DNA from: an uncultured Bacteroidales bacterium
Lineage (GTDB): Bacteria; Bacteroidota; Bacteroidia; Bacteroidales; Paludibacteraceae
Assembly (NCBI GenBank): GCA_902800525.1
Contig: CADCEV010000006.1
Span: 1-64,000, forward strand
Length of the DNA stretch: 64,000 nt
Reading direction: 5' to 3'
Translations under genes and position numbers: made by a program
Notes under the pieces: generated by a model
What the model was told of the DNA's origin: nothing
Database searches by the model: none
Seen by the model: only the letters and a program-made list of their open reading frames with translations
Shown: piece by piece, positions 23,607-33,395 of the stretch
Layout: the number at the start of each line of letters is the position of its first letter
How positions within the stretch are numbered: the first letter of the stretch is position 1

Positions 23607-24830
23607 ATGTTGCCATTAGCAGAGCGGATGCGTCCAAAGACGCTGGACGAATACATAGGACAGAAACATCTGGTGGGTGAAGGAGCTATTCTCCGGCAGA
23701 TGATCGAGAGCGGGAACATCGCCTCGTTTATACTGTGGGGTCCTCCGGGTGTGGGCAAGACGACGCTTGCGCGGATCATTGCGCATCAGTTACAACGTCC
23801 GTTCTACACGCTGAGCGCCGTGACCAGCGGTGTGAAAGATGTGCGGGACGTGATCGACAAAGCCAAACACACGGCGGCACTGAACAGCGGGCTCTTTGCT
23901 CCGGCGGACGGACGAAGCCCGATACTCTTTATCGACGAGATCCACCGTTTCAGCAAGTCGCAACAGGATAGTCTGCTTGGCGCAGTTGAGGAAGGAACGA
24001 TCACCTTAGTCGGCGCGACCACGGAAAATCCATCTTTCGAGGTCATAACGCCGCTACTCAGCCGATGCCAGGTATATGTACTCAAATCCTTAGCAAAAGA
24101 GGACCTGTTAGAACTGCTGAACCGCGTGCTGACCAAAGACGAGTACATCCGTTCGTTGGGATTGCAGGTCCAGGACACGGATGCGCTTCTGCGGTATAGC
24201 GGCGGCGATGCACGGAAACTGCTGAACATCATTGAGTTGGTAGCCAACAGCGGTGTGAAGGAGATCACGAATGAGACCATCACCAAGCAGTTACAGCAAA
24301 ACCCCGTGGCATATGACAAGGACGGAGAGATGCACTACGACATCATTTCGGCGTTCATCAAATCCATCCGCGGCAGTGATCCGCAGGCGGCTATTTATTG
24401 GCTCGCGCGCATGATAGAAGGTGGCGAAGATCCGAAGTTCATAGCCCGGCGGTTGGTGATCTCCGCGAGCGAAGACATCGGTTTGGCGAACCCCAATGCC
24501 TTGCTGTTAGCCAATGCCTGTTTCGAAGCCGTGAACAAGATCGGCTGGCCGGAAGGACGTATTCCTTTGGCGGAAACGACGATCTATTTAGCGACCTGCA
24601 AGAAAGACAACTCGGCTTATCTGGCAATAGATGAAGCGCTGGCAAAAGTGCGCGAAACAGGAAATTTGCCCGTTCCGTTACATCTTCGCAACGCACCGAC
24701 GAGTTTAATGAAAGATCTCGGCTATCACGACGGATACAAGTACCCGCATGATTTTCCAGGGCATTGGGTAGAACAGCAGTACTTGCCGGATGAACTGAAG
24801 TCAACTGTCTTCTGGCGAAAAGACAGTTGA
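23607..24830 (+). CDS. rarA: Replication-associated recombination protein A (AAA ATPase)
   Basis: A 407-aa RarA/MgsA/WRNIP1 ATPase acting at stalled replication forks. N-terminal AAA core: WGPPGVGKTT (Walker A, residue 43), ILFIDEIHRFSKSQQD (Walker B, near 108), GATTENPSFEV (sensor 1, near 134) and GGDARKLLN (sensor 2, near 194). The C-terminal tetramerisation part has AIYWLARMIEGGEDPKFIARRL near 265. The N-terminus begins directly with LAERMRPKTLDEYIGQ, as in the family. Confidence 0.94.
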   Translation: MLPLAERMRPKTLDEYIGQKHLVGEGAILRQMIESGNIASFILWGPPGVGKTTLARIIAHQLQRPFYTLSAVTSGVKDVRDVIDKAKHTAALNSGLFAPADGRSPILFIDEIHRFSKSQQDSLLGAVEEGTITLVGATTENPSFEVITPLLSRCQVYVLKSLAKEDLLELLNRVLTKDEYIRSLGLQVQDTDALLRYSGGDARKLLNIIELVANSGVKEITNETITKQLQQNPVAYDKDGEMHYDIISAFIKSIRGSDPQAAIYWLARMIEGGEDPKFIARRLVISASEDIGLANPNALLLANACFEAVNKIGWPEGRIPLAETTIYLATCKKDNSAYLAIDEALAKVRETGNLPVPLHLRNAPTSLMKDLGYHDGYKYPHDFPGHWVEQQYLPDELKSTVFWRKDS

Positions 24831-24864
24831 TAATTGATAATTGATAATTGAAAATTGATAATTA
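24831..24864 (+). repeat. TTGATAA-family spacer repeat
   Basis: TTGATAATTGATAATTGAAAA units fill the rarA-hemW gap and run up to the TTG start of hemW. Related spacers lie at 28227-28250 and 30258-30290. Confidence 0.75.
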
Positions 24865-25959
24865 TTGGCAGGATTATACGTACATATACCGTTTTGTAAG
24901 AAGAGATGTCTGTATTGCGACTTCTTCTCCACTATTCAGTTGGAGAGGCGGACGGAATATGTGGACGCGTTGCTCAAAGAGATCAGCGCGCGCAAAGAGG
25001 AAGCCGGCGAACCGATACGCACGATTTATCTCGGCGGCGGTACACCCAGTATGTTAGACAGCATTGACATATTCCGCATCCTGCGCACCATCGGAACAGA
25101 CGACGCCGAAGAGATCACGATGGAGGTCAACCCGGGTGACGTTACGGAGAAATACTTATCCGAAATACGGCAAACAGGCGTTAACCGCTTGTCCATCGGG
25201 GTACAATCCTTCAAGGACAACCTGCTTCAACTCATCGGTCGGAGGCATAATTCCATGCAGGCGATAGAGGCCGTACGTATGGCGCAGCGGGCAGGTTTTG
25301 ACAATATTTCCATTGATCTGATGTACGCCCTGCCGACGCAATCGATGGGGCTGTGGAAGGCGGATATCGAATTGGCTTTGCGTTTAGGAGTACAACACAT
25401 CTCCTGCTACGGGTTGATGTACGAGGAAGGAACGGCTCTGACCGCCATGCGCGACAAAGGCGAGATCACGCCGATAGGCGAAGTACAAGAGAACGAGATG
25501 TACGATTATCTCTGCAAACGGCTCAAAGAGGCTGGTTTTGAACATTACGAGGTGAGCAATTTTGCGTTGCCGGGGTACGAATCGAAGCATAACAGCAGTT
25601 ATTGGGACGGCACACCTTATATAGGCATAGGCGCGGGCGCGCATAGTTATATAGGGAATGTGCGCAGTTGGAATCCCGATAACCTGAGCAAATATATCAA
25701 GAAAACAAGGAAAGGCACTTTGGTGCGCGAGCAAGAAGTGTTGACGGAGAAAGAACTGTATAACGAGCGGATCATGTTGGGGCTACGAACGAGCAAAGGC
25801 ATTCCTTTATCGGACGTACACGTCCGTAATGGTCGCGAGATGGTCGCGGAAATGACAGCTAAAGAGACGCTGTTACGGGTGACAGAAGACGGACGTCTGG
25901 TAGCAACCCAGAAAGGCATCCATATTTTAAACAGAATAATTGAAGATCTGATGATATGA
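24865..25959 (+). CDS. hemW: HemW-type radical SAM protein
   Basis: A 364-aa radical SAM protein of the HemN/HemW family. The motif CKKRCLYC (Cys-x3-Cys-x2-Cys, residues 11-18) binds the 4Fe-4S cluster. LGGGTPS is near 52, TMEVNPGD near 90 and RLSIGVQSF near 112; the C-terminal HemN region (GLRTSKGIPL) is near 312. The absence of the HemN N-terminal extension fits HemW, a heme chaperone, rather than a coproporphyrinogen oxidase. No ATG is available: the reading starts at TTG 24865 directly after repeat DNA. It overlaps the next gene by 4 bases. Confidence 0.9.
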   Translation: MAGLYVHIPFCKKRCLYCDFFSTIQLERRTEYVDALLKEISARKEEAGEPIRTIYLGGGTPSMLDSIDIFRILRTIGTDDAEEITMEVNPGDVTEKYLSEIRQTGVNRLSIGVQSFKDNLLQLIGRRHNSMQAIEAVRMAQRAGFDNISIDLMYALPTQSMGLWKADIELALRLGVQHISCYGLMYEEGTALTAMRDKGEITPIGEVQENEMYDYLCKRLKEAGFEHYEVSNFALPGYESKHNSSYWDGTPYIGIGAGAHSYIGNVRSWNPDNLSKYIKKTRKGTLVREQEVLTEKELYNERIMLGLRTSKGIPLSDVHVRNGREMVAEMTAKETLLRVTEDGRLVATQKGIHILNRIIEDLMI

Positions 25960-28226
25960 AAACGAAAAGTTGGTACAAACCGTTTTTGATTTGGTTTTGG
26001 AGTCTCTTTTTAGGAGGCATTTTGTTGGTTTGGTTTGTGATGTTTCTAATCACACGTGGCGCATTGGGTTATCTGCCGCCGTTGGAGGAGTTGCAAAACC
26101 CGAAGAACCGCTTTGCCAGTGAGATCATCTCATCGGACATGCAGTCGTTAGGTCGCTATTATCGGTACGAGAACCGCGTGGGCGTGCAATATACGGACTT
26201 GTCGCCCAATGTGATCAACGCGTTGATAGCCACCGAAGATGCACGTTTCTACAGCCACACCGGCGTGGATCTGAAATCCATGTTCCGTGCGATCCTCAAA
26301 TTAGGCCGCGCAGGTGGCGGTAGTACGCTCACGCAGCAGTTAGCCAAGCAGTTATGGTCTCCGCGAGCCAATAATATTTTCGAACGCGCGATGCAGAAAC
26401 CCATCGAATGGGTTATTGCCACCAAGTTGGAGCGGCTCTATTCGAAGGACGAAATACTGCTGATGTACCTCAATCAGTTTGATTTTCTATACAACGCGGT
26501 GGGTATTCAGTCGGCGTCGCAGGTGTATTTCTCCACTACCCCGTCAGACTTGAAGATCGAGCAGGCGGCAATGTTGGTGGGCATGTGTAAAAACCCGTCG
26601 CTGTACAACCCGATTCGTCACCCTCAACGCGCTACCAACCGCCGGAACACCGTGCTCGGGCAAATGGTCAAGTACGGCTATCTGGACGAAACGGCACGTG
26701 ATTCGATTGCTGCGCTGCCCTTGGAACTGCACTATAGCTCCGTGGATCACAAGCAAGGTATTGCGCCGTATTTCCGCGAGTATCTGCGCGGTGTGCTGAC
26801 CGCCAAAGAGCCCAAAGAGAGCGATTATCCGGAATGGAACAAACTACAATACCAAATCGATAAATGGCAATGGGACAACAATGCCTTGTACGGTTTTTGC
26901 GAGAAGACCCACAAGCCCGACGGCAGCAAATATGATATTTATCAGGACGGTTTGAAGATCTACACCACCATCGATTCGCGGATGCAGAAATACGCAGAAG
27001 AGGCGGTGAACGAGCACATGCAGGAGCAGCAGAAATCATTCTTCAAAGAACTGAAACGGAAGAAAACGGCGCCTTTCTCTTCTTCGCTGACACGGGATGA
27101 GATAGACGGCATCATGAACCGCTCGATGCGTCAGACAGACCGCTACCGCAACATGAAGAAAGCAGGTTTGAGTCATGACTCGATTATCAGCTCTTTCCAC
27201 AAGGAGCGCGAGATGCAGATCTTCACGTATGACCGCGGTATGATCGACACAGTCATGAGCCCGTACGATTCTATCAAATGGCAGAAGAGTTATCTGCGCT
27301 GCGGATTTATGTCCATGGATCCGCATACAGGTCATGTCAAAGCCTATGTAGGCGGACCGAACTTTGCACATTTTCAATACGATATGTGTACCAAAGGCCG
27401 TCGTCAAGTGGGCTCTACAATCAAGCCTTACCTCTATACATTGGCGATGGACGAGGGAATGTGGCCATGCGAGAAATGGGTATATGACTCGATTCATGTG
27501 GTTCTGCCAGACGGCAATGTATGGGCGCCGAGAGATACGCACGATGACCATCTGGGCGACACCGTCACCCTTGCATGGGGTCTCAAAGTGTCCTCCAACT
27601 GGATGTCTGCTTATCTGATGTCACTCTTCACGCCGGAACAGTTAGTGAAGATGATGCGGTCTTTCGGTATTCAAGGACAATTGGATCCCGTGATCTCGCT
27701 CTGTCTGGGACCGTGCGAAGTGAGTGTGGAGGAGATGGTAGATGCTTATACCACCTTTGCCAACAAGGGTATTCGTACCGAACCGCTCTACGTCACCCGT
27801 ATTGAAGACAACAACGGAAACGTCATCGGCACATTCACGCCGCACACGCATGAAATCATCAGCGAGACCACGGCGTACAAGATGATTTATATGTTACGCG
27901 AAGTGCTGGATCACGGAACAGGTGTGCGCGTGCGGTACAAATATGGCATCAAAGCGCCTATGGGCGGCAAGACAGGAACCACCAACAACAACTCCGACGG
28001 ATGGTTTATGTGCTTCACGCCCTCGCTGGTCAACGGTGCTTGGGTCGGCGGTGAAGATCGTGGCATACATTTTGATAATCTACGGGAAGGACAAGGAGCA
28101 TCCATGGCATTGCCGATCAGTGCTCTGTATCTCAAGAAAGTGCTTGCAGACCCGGATCTGGGTTACAGCGAGGAGGAAGAGTTTGATGTGCCGGCATGGT
28201 TTGATCCGGAAGCGGGATGTAAGTAA
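25956..28226 (+). CDS. Class A penicillin-binding protein (PBP1)
   Basis: A 756-aa bifunctional peptidoglycan synthase. One N-terminal membrane anchor (about 9-35). The GT51 glycosyltransferase domain has EDARFYSHTGVD near residue 92 and GGGSTLTQQLAKQLW near 120. The transpeptidase domain has SxxK (GSTIKPYL near 488), SxN (KVSSNW near 548) and KTG (GGKTGTTN near 670). It polymerises and cross-links the cell wall at the inner membrane's outer face. A long insert between the two domains (about 270-440) includes a charged KELKRKKTAPF stretch. Translation is coupled to hemW. Confidence 0.94.
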   Translation: MKTKSWYKPFLIWFWSLFLGGILLVWFVMFLITRGALGYLPPLEELQNPKNRFASEIISSDMQSLGRYYRYENRVGVQYTDLSPNVINALIATEDARFYSHTGVDLKSMFRAILKLGRAGGGSTLTQQLAKQLWSPRANNIFERAMQKPIEWVIATKLERLYSKDEILLMYLNQFDFLYNAVGIQSASQVYFSTTPSDLKIEQAAMLVGMCKNPSLYNPIRHPQRATNRRNTVLGQMVKYGYLDETARDSIAALPLELHYSSVDHKQGIAPYFREYLRGVLTAKEPKESDYPEWNKLQYQIDKWQWDNNALYGFCEKTHKPDGSKYDIYQDGLKIYTTIDSRMQKYAEEAVNEHMQEQQKSFFKELKRKKTAPFSSSLTRDEIDGIMNRSMRQTDRYRNMKKAGLSHDSIISSFHKEREMQIFTYDRGMIDTVMSPYDSIKWQKSYLRCGFMSMDPHTGHVKAYVGGPNFAHFQYDMCTKGRRQVGSTIKPYLYTLAMDEGMWPCEKWVYDSIHVVLPDGNVWAPRDTHDDHLGDTVTLAWGLKVSSNWMSAYLMSLFTPEQLVKMMRSFGIQGQLDPVISLCLGPCEVSVEEMVDAYTTFANKGIRTEPLYVTRIEDNNGNVIGTFTPHTHEIISETTAYKMIYMLREVLDHGTGVRVRYKYGIKAPMGGKTGTTNNNSDGWFMCFTPSLVNGAWVGGEDRGIHFDNLREGQGASMALPISALYLKKVLADPDLGYSEEEEFDVPAWFDPEAGCK

Positions 28227-28247
28227 TTGATAATTGACAATTGATAA

Positions 28248-30254
28248 TTGAGAATTAAAAGATACATATTATTATTGGCGGTTTGTACATGGTCTATTTG
28301 TACATTTGCGCAACTCAATACCGACCGTATAACGGCAATCGGACGGAATGCACTGTATTTTGAAGATTATGTGCTCTCCATTCAGTATTTCAATCAGGTC
28401 ATTCACCTCAAACCCTATTTGAGCGAACCCTATTTCTACCGGGCGATTGCGAAAATACAGTTGGAGGACTACCAAGGTGCGCTGCGGGATTGCAATGCCG
28501 CCATCGAGCGTAACCCGTTCTCGCCGGGCATCTACTATGCCCGCGGATATGTGTACCGCCAGTTGAATGAACTGGAGAAAGCGGAAGCGGACTACACCGA
28601 GGCGCTGTTCTTCTCGCCGGAAAATCGCACCTATATGTTATTACGCGCGGACACGCGTGCGCAGATGAAGAACTACGACGCGGCGCTGGAGGATATAGAC
28701 CAGATGTTACGCCGTGAGCCGCAAGCCGCTTCTGTCTGGGGCGAGAAAGGGCATATTTGTTTTCTGAAAAAAGATACCATGTGTGCGCTCGATGCCTTTG
28801 AGAATGCCGCCAAATACGACAAGACTAATCCTGCCGTTTGGTCCGCTTTGGGTGTGACCAATTTGATGTTGGAGCGGGAAGACGAGGCGTACGTGCAACT
28901 CACACAAGCCATCAACTTAGGCTCCAAATGGGCAGGAGACTACATTAACCGGGGTGTCATTCACTACCACCGGCATAATTACCGCGGGGCATTGGCGGAC
29001 TACGATCAAGCCGTCAAATTAGCGCCACGGGATGCGGATTGTTACTACAACCGCGGAATGATGCGGCAGGAAGTGGGCGATTATAACCGTGCGTTGGAAG
29101 ATTTCAATACGGCGATCGACTTAGCGCCGGAACAGACCGAGTATCGCTACCAACGCGGCTTGGTGGAGATGCAACTCAAACAATGGAAAGCCGTGGTAAA
29201 CGATATGGATGTGCTCATTGAACGCTATCCGTATTTCCTGCCCAGTTATTACTTGGCGGCACAAGCCAAGACGAAGCAAGGAAACGCCAAAGCGGCATAC
29301 CAATACCGCCAGAAAGCACAGGAGCTGGAGCAACAGAAAGAAGAGATTCAGGCGAAGCAAGCTTCTCAGCCGCAAACCGATCTGCACATAGCCGATGCAC
29401 AGCCGCAGAAGAAAGATCATCGCAAAGAGTTCTCGGCATCCACGGCGCAAAACCAGACCGAGATACCGGATGAGGAACAGAAATACGAGTCCCAGACCCG
29501 CGGAACGGTTCAGAAGAAATACCAGGACGTAGTGAACGAGCCTAATGTAGTACTCAGTTATTACAGCCAGGATCTGAGTCTGCGCCGAACCAATTATTAT
29601 CACCCATTAGTCGATCAACTCAACAAATCCGGTGCATTGCCTGCAGCGCTGCGCTTCACGAACGAAGAGATCGCATTGACGGCAGAGATGGTGGATTTTC
29701 ATTTCACGGAGATCTCCCGTCTGTCCAAGAAAATAGATGAGTACCCGACAGCGGAGTTGTTCTTCACGCGCGCCATCGAGTTCGCGATCGTACAGGACTA
29801 CGCCAGCGCGATAGACGATTGTACCCGCGCACTGACGCTCCTTCCGACCTATTCGGAGAGCCTCATGTTGTCCGTCATCATCACCTTCAACCGCGCTAAC
29901 TGGCGTTACCGTTTGCTGGAATACCAACGCGCTACGGGTGAGTTGGAGAACACCTCGAACATGGATTTCGATATCATGCTGCGCGACTACGATCAGGTAA
30001 CCCGCTTGCAACCGGATTTCTCGTTTGCGTATTTCAACAAAGCCAATATCCTCTGCGCGCAGCGGGAATGGAAAGATGCCATCGACTACTATTCCAAGGC
30101 AATCCAGATCGATGCGGACTTTGCCGAAGCATGGTTCAACCGCGGCCTGACGTACATCTATATCGGCGAGAACGAGAAGGGTCTGAACGATCTAAGCAAA
30201 GCCGGAGAATTAGGAATCTATCAGGCTTATAACATGATCACACGGTTTAAATAA
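28248..30254 (+). CDS. Secreted TPR-repeat protein
   Basis: A 668-aa protein with a signal peptide (YILLLAVCTWSICTFAQ) and two TPR arrays: about 30-365 (units such as YFYRAIAKIQLEDYQGALRDC, YYNRGMMRQEVGDYNRALEDF) and about 500-665 (YFNKANILCAQREWKDAIDYY, WFNRGLTYIYIGENEKGLNDL). Between them is a Gln/Lys-rich low-complexity hinge (about 365-425). It is probably a periplasmic or surface scaffold; partners unknown. The start is TTG 28248, whose context TTGAGAATTAAAA is shared with the next gene and is derived from a TTGATAA-family repeat. Confidence 0.8.
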   Translation: MRIKRYILLLAVCTWSICTFAQLNTDRITAIGRNALYFEDYVLSIQYFNQVIHLKPYLSEPYFYRAIAKIQLEDYQGALRDCNAAIERNPFSPGIYYARGYVYRQLNELEKAEADYTEALFFSPENRTYMLLRADTRAQMKNYDAALEDIDQMLRREPQAASVWGEKGHICFLKKDTMCALDAFENAAKYDKTNPAVWSALGVTNLMLEREDEAYVQLTQAINLGSKWAGDYINRGVIHYHRHNYRGALADYDQAVKLAPRDADCYYNRGMMRQEVGDYNRALEDFNTAIDLAPEQTEYRYQRGLVEMQLKQWKAVVNDMDVLIERYPYFLPSYYLAAQAKTKQGNAKAAYQYRQKAQELEQQKEEIQAKQASQPQTDLHIADAQPQKKDHRKEFSASTAQNQTEIPDEEQKYESQTRGTVQKKYQDVVNEPNVVLSYYSQDLSLRRTNYYHPLVDQLNKSGALPAALRFTNEEIALTAEMVDFHFTEISRLSKKIDEYPTAELFFTRAIEFAIVQDYASAIDDCTRALTLLPTYSESLMLSVIITFNRANWRYRLLEYQRATGELENTSNMDFDIMLRDYDQVTRLQPDFSFAYFNKANILCAQREWKDAIDYYSKAIQIDADFAEAWFNRGLTYIYIGENEKGLNDLSKAGELGIYQAYNMITRFK

Positions 30255-30279
30255 GTTGAGAGTTGAAAGTTGAAAGAAA

Positions 30280-31173
30280 TTGAGAATTAAAAAATACATA
30301 TTAACCCTTGTACTTTGTACTTTTTCCCTTTGTACATCTGCGCAGTTGCTCTATGAGATTTCGGGGAACGGGACAAACCAAAAATCGTACCTTTTGGCAA
30401 CGAACCGATACGTAGATATGCAGTTTTTGGACACGATCCCGAACGTGTTTGCATGCTTCGGCAAGTGCCATAAAGTGCTGACCGAATTTGCGATGCAGGA
30501 CTACGAAGCCATCGCGGCTTTGCGTCAGGCGGCTATTCTACCAGACTCGATCAAGTTGTCGAATTTCTACAGCGAAAAGGAATACAAGTTTATCGATGAC
30601 GCTCTTCGCATTACACTTAGCATGGGATTAGACAAACTATGCCGCATGAAACCGGCATACTTGACAGAGATGTACCGCACGGAATTGATGAAACAGTGGC
30701 TCCAATACGACGAGCAACGATCCATGGAGAGTTTCTTTGAATCGGTAGCGGCGGAACGTAATATTCCCGTGGTCGGCTTGGACGATGTGGGAGAGACGAT
30801 GTACATGCTTTTTGATCGCGAGCCGTTTCACTGGCAATGCAGCGAATTACTCAAAGTTATCGAATATCCGGAGAATGAAGTGAAGCAGGAAAGAGCCATC
30901 AAAGCACTTTACCTCAATGGTCTTTTGACCGACATTGCTTATCAGGTTTCCGGACCGGATAATACGACTTCCATTTCCTTCTCGGATTATCAAGTGTATT
31001 GCCAGCGCAACGAGCAATGGGTCAAACGGCTGAAGAATGATTTGAAAGAAGGAGCGTGTTTTATCACCCTCAATGCCGTCTATCTCGGTGGCGAGAAAGG
31101 GTTGATTGAGCAGTTGCGCAACGCCGGTTACCGCGTGCGACCCGTTAACAGAAGATTTAATTTTAAACAATGA
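30280..31173 (+). CDS. TraB/GumN-family protein
   Basis: A 297-aa secreted protein. After the signal (YILTLVLCTFSLCTSAQ) comes LLYEISGNGTNQKSYLLAT, the family's usual first strand. The C-terminal signature NAVYLGGEKGLIEQLRNAGY (near residue 262) and the RNIPVVGLDD middle motif are also family-typical. TraB/GumN proteins are proposed metalloprotease-like (Tiki) proteins, but the usual first GxxH motif here reads LLATNRYV, so catalysis is doubtful. The start is TTG 30280. The signal-peptide DNA shares TTGTACTTTGTAC repeat units. The ATGA overlap couples it to the next gene. Confidence 0.75.
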   Translation: MRIKKYILTLVLCTFSLCTSAQLLYEISGNGTNQKSYLLATNRYVDMQFLDTIPNVFACFGKCHKVLTEFAMQDYEAIAALRQAAILPDSIKLSNFYSEKEYKFIDDALRITLSMGLDKLCRMKPAYLTEMYRTELMKQWLQYDEQRSMESFFESVAAERNIPVVGLDDVGETMYMLFDREPFHWQCSELLKVIEYPENEVKQERAIKALYLNGLLTDIAYQVSGPDNTTSISFSDYQVYCQRNEQWVKRLKNDLKEGACFITLNAVYLGGEKGLIEQLRNAGYRVRPVNRRFNFKQ

Positions 31174-33395
31174 AACTGAAATCCCTTATACTGATTGCGC
31201 TCTGCGCCATCTCCATTTTGCCTTCCAATGCGGCTATCGGTATGCCGGAATTGGGAGATTCACTTACTGTCTTTACCGGTTTCAAGCCCTTGTGGTCTCC
31301 CGCCGTAAGGGTAAAGAGCATGCGCGTCAACGGCAACAATATAACTGTTACGACGAACACGGTGCTCAAAGATGTACGCTGGACACCGGAGAGTATAACC
31401 GAAATCAAACGTAAAGTCAGCCTATGGGTGCTCGGGCACGAGAAAGGCAAAGTGACCATTTATGCGGGAAGGACCGATATTGAGAATTTAGTGACCGATT
31501 GCGCAAAAGGAATCATGCCGAGCGGCAAGCAAAAGGACCTGACCGAAAAGAACATAGCACTCTACCCGAGTCATGGTTTGTATTTCAACCGCGACCGCAA
31601 TGAGTGGATATGGCAACGGGCGACCCTATGGACGACCGTGGAAGACCTGTATAGCCAGGAGTATGTGCGGCTTATCCGTCAGATGTTGGAGAATGCCGGC
31701 GCAACGATCTATTCGCCGCGGGCGGGATTAGAACAGGACGATTTGGGCGTTTCCGGCATGCCGCAATGGACCGAAGGCGCGCGTTACTGGTTGATCAATC
31801 AGGGAGCGGACACAACGATCTGGGATCTGTATGAAGGCGATGAATACAAGGACGATATGAAATGCCGCGCGATGTGGATCAACTCGTTGGAAGAACCCAT
31901 CGACCTGTGTCTGGCTTTTCACACGGACGGCATGGACAGCGGCGATGACAGCACGATTGTCGGCACATTAGTGATCTATACCGCCAAAGACGATGAAGGG
32001 TCAACCGTCCTGCGCGATGGCAGAGACCGCGAGACCGTAAACCGCAATCTTGCCGACCGTATTCAGACGCAAATCACAGAAGATCTGCGACATATAGCGC
32101 CGGAATGGACAAGACGGCAACTCAAAGAAGCCAATTACTGCGAGAGCCGCGTGCCGGTGGTTCCAAGCCTCATTTTGGAGTTGCTCAGCCATAAGAACAT
32201 GGCGGATATGCGTTATGGTCTGAATCCGGCATTCCGTTTTGCCGCCGCGCGCGCGGTATATAAAGGTATATTGCGGTACATCAACGGCAAGTCTGCCGTG
32301 GTACAACCGCTGCCGGTGCAACAATTGGCGATTGACCAAAAGGGCTTGCTGAGATGGGAAGCACAGACTGACTCGATTGAGCCCACCGCTGCTCCGACCT
32401 ATTACATGGTCTATGTCCGTGAGAACGAGGGCGAATGGGATATTCAGCAAGTGGAGAAAAAGACACAGTTGAAATTGGATCTCCAGCGCGGAGTACGATA
32501 TAGTTTCTACGTCGTAGCCGGCAATGAGGGCGGACTGAGTTTCCGCAGCCCGATTATCAGCGCGTATCTCAGCGATCAGGAAGAAGCGCCCACAGCTTTG
32601 ATCATAGACGGTTTTGACGACACGTATGGCGTGGAATGGTTCGCGGACAGTGTGCATGCCGGTATCGTTCCGGGCAGCTACGCCTGCGAGGACGGCTTCA
32701 CCTGCGCGTATATCGGGGAGCAGTGGGATTTTGAGCGGAAAAGCCTGTGGACGAATGACGATAACTGCGGCTGGGGCTCTTGTTACCGCGATCATGCAGG
32801 TCAAATGACCATCGGCAACACACGTAATTGGGCTGATGAGCACGGGCATTCCCTGCGCAAGATGCATATCTCGTATGTGAGCGCCACAGAAAAGATGGCG
32901 AAGTTAGACAGCACGTTTGCGTTGGTGGACTTGGTGTACGGCCGTGACCGACATCCGGTTCAAGATAGTATTTTCCGTGCGCAGATAGCTGAATATCTGC
33001 AAAAAGGCGGACGGTTATTGATGAGTTCGGACCATATGAGTGCCGTTGACCCGACCTGGGTAAAACAGAACCTGCATGCCTCCTATTATGCAGCACGAGC
33101 TACGCGTTCAGGCAGAATAAAAGGCTATCACAAGTCGGAACATGCTAAGAATATGGTTCGCGGAAGAATATACCAGTTGCTCTTGGAACCCAACGAAGAC
33201 CAATTGTTTACGGCGCACGCGGAAGGTCTCAAAGCCACGGACGAGCAGGGCGTAGTGATCGCAACTTATGAAGATATGCGTTGCCCGGCGGCTATAGGCG
33301 TAGAGGGCAAAACGATTGTTTACGGCTTCCCGTTAGAGGCGGTTATTGAGTTTGACCGCATCTTCCGTCACTCGGTGGAATGGCTTCTGAGATAG
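31170..33395 (+). CDS. Secreted amidase_3-like protein with C-terminal extension
   Basis: A 741-aa secreted protein. The signal peptide is about 1-21. Residues about 85-395 resemble N-acetylmuramoyl-L-alanine amidases (Amidase_3): SHGLYFNRD (first zinc His), EDLYSQEYV, LAFHTDG (second zinc His) and a closing SLILELLSHKN with the catalytic Glu. A fibronectin-III-like section follows (about 400-480). The remainder (about 485-741), with LIIDGFDDTYGVEWF, is a domain I know from proteins often labelled 'xanthan lyase' in Bacteroidetes. The role is probably cell-wall or surface glycan cleavage (inference). Its stop abuts the stop of the convergent gene. Confidence 0.75.
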   Translation: MKLKSLILIALCAISILPSNAAIGMPELGDSLTVFTGFKPLWSPAVRVKSMRVNGNNITVTTNTVLKDVRWTPESITEIKRKVSLWVLGHEKGKVTIYAGRTDIENLVTDCAKGIMPSGKQKDLTEKNIALYPSHGLYFNRDRNEWIWQRATLWTTVEDLYSQEYVRLIRQMLENAGATIYSPRAGLEQDDLGVSGMPQWTEGARYWLINQGADTTIWDLYEGDEYKDDMKCRAMWINSLEEPIDLCLAFHTDGMDSGDDSTIVGTLVIYTAKDDEGSTVLRDGRDRETVNRNLADRIQTQITEDLRHIAPEWTRRQLKEANYCESRVPVVPSLILELLSHKNMADMRYGLNPAFRFAAARAVYKGILRYINGKSAVVQPLPVQQLAIDQKGLLRWEAQTDSIEPTAAPTYYMVYVRENEGEWDIQQVEKKTQLKLDLQRGVRYSFYVVAGNEGGLSFRSPIISAYLSDQEEAPTALIIDGFDDTYGVEWFADSVHAGIVPGSYACEDGFTCAYIGEQWDFERKSLWTNDDNCGWGSCYRDHAGQMTIGNTRNWADEHGHSLRKMHISYVSATEKMAKLDSTFALVDLVYGRDRHPVQDSIFRAQIAEYLQKGGRLLMSSDHMSAVDPTWVKQNLHASYYAARATRSGRIKGYHKSEHAKNMVRGRIYQLLLEPNEDQLFTAHAEGLKATDEQGVVIATYEDMRCPAAIGVEGKTIVYGFPLEAVIEFDRIFRHSVEWLLR

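Noticed and set aside
32001-32867. A 288-codon open frame antisense to the amidase-like gene
   Set aside because: No start context or domain; the plus-strand gene has its expected amidase motifs throughout this stretch.
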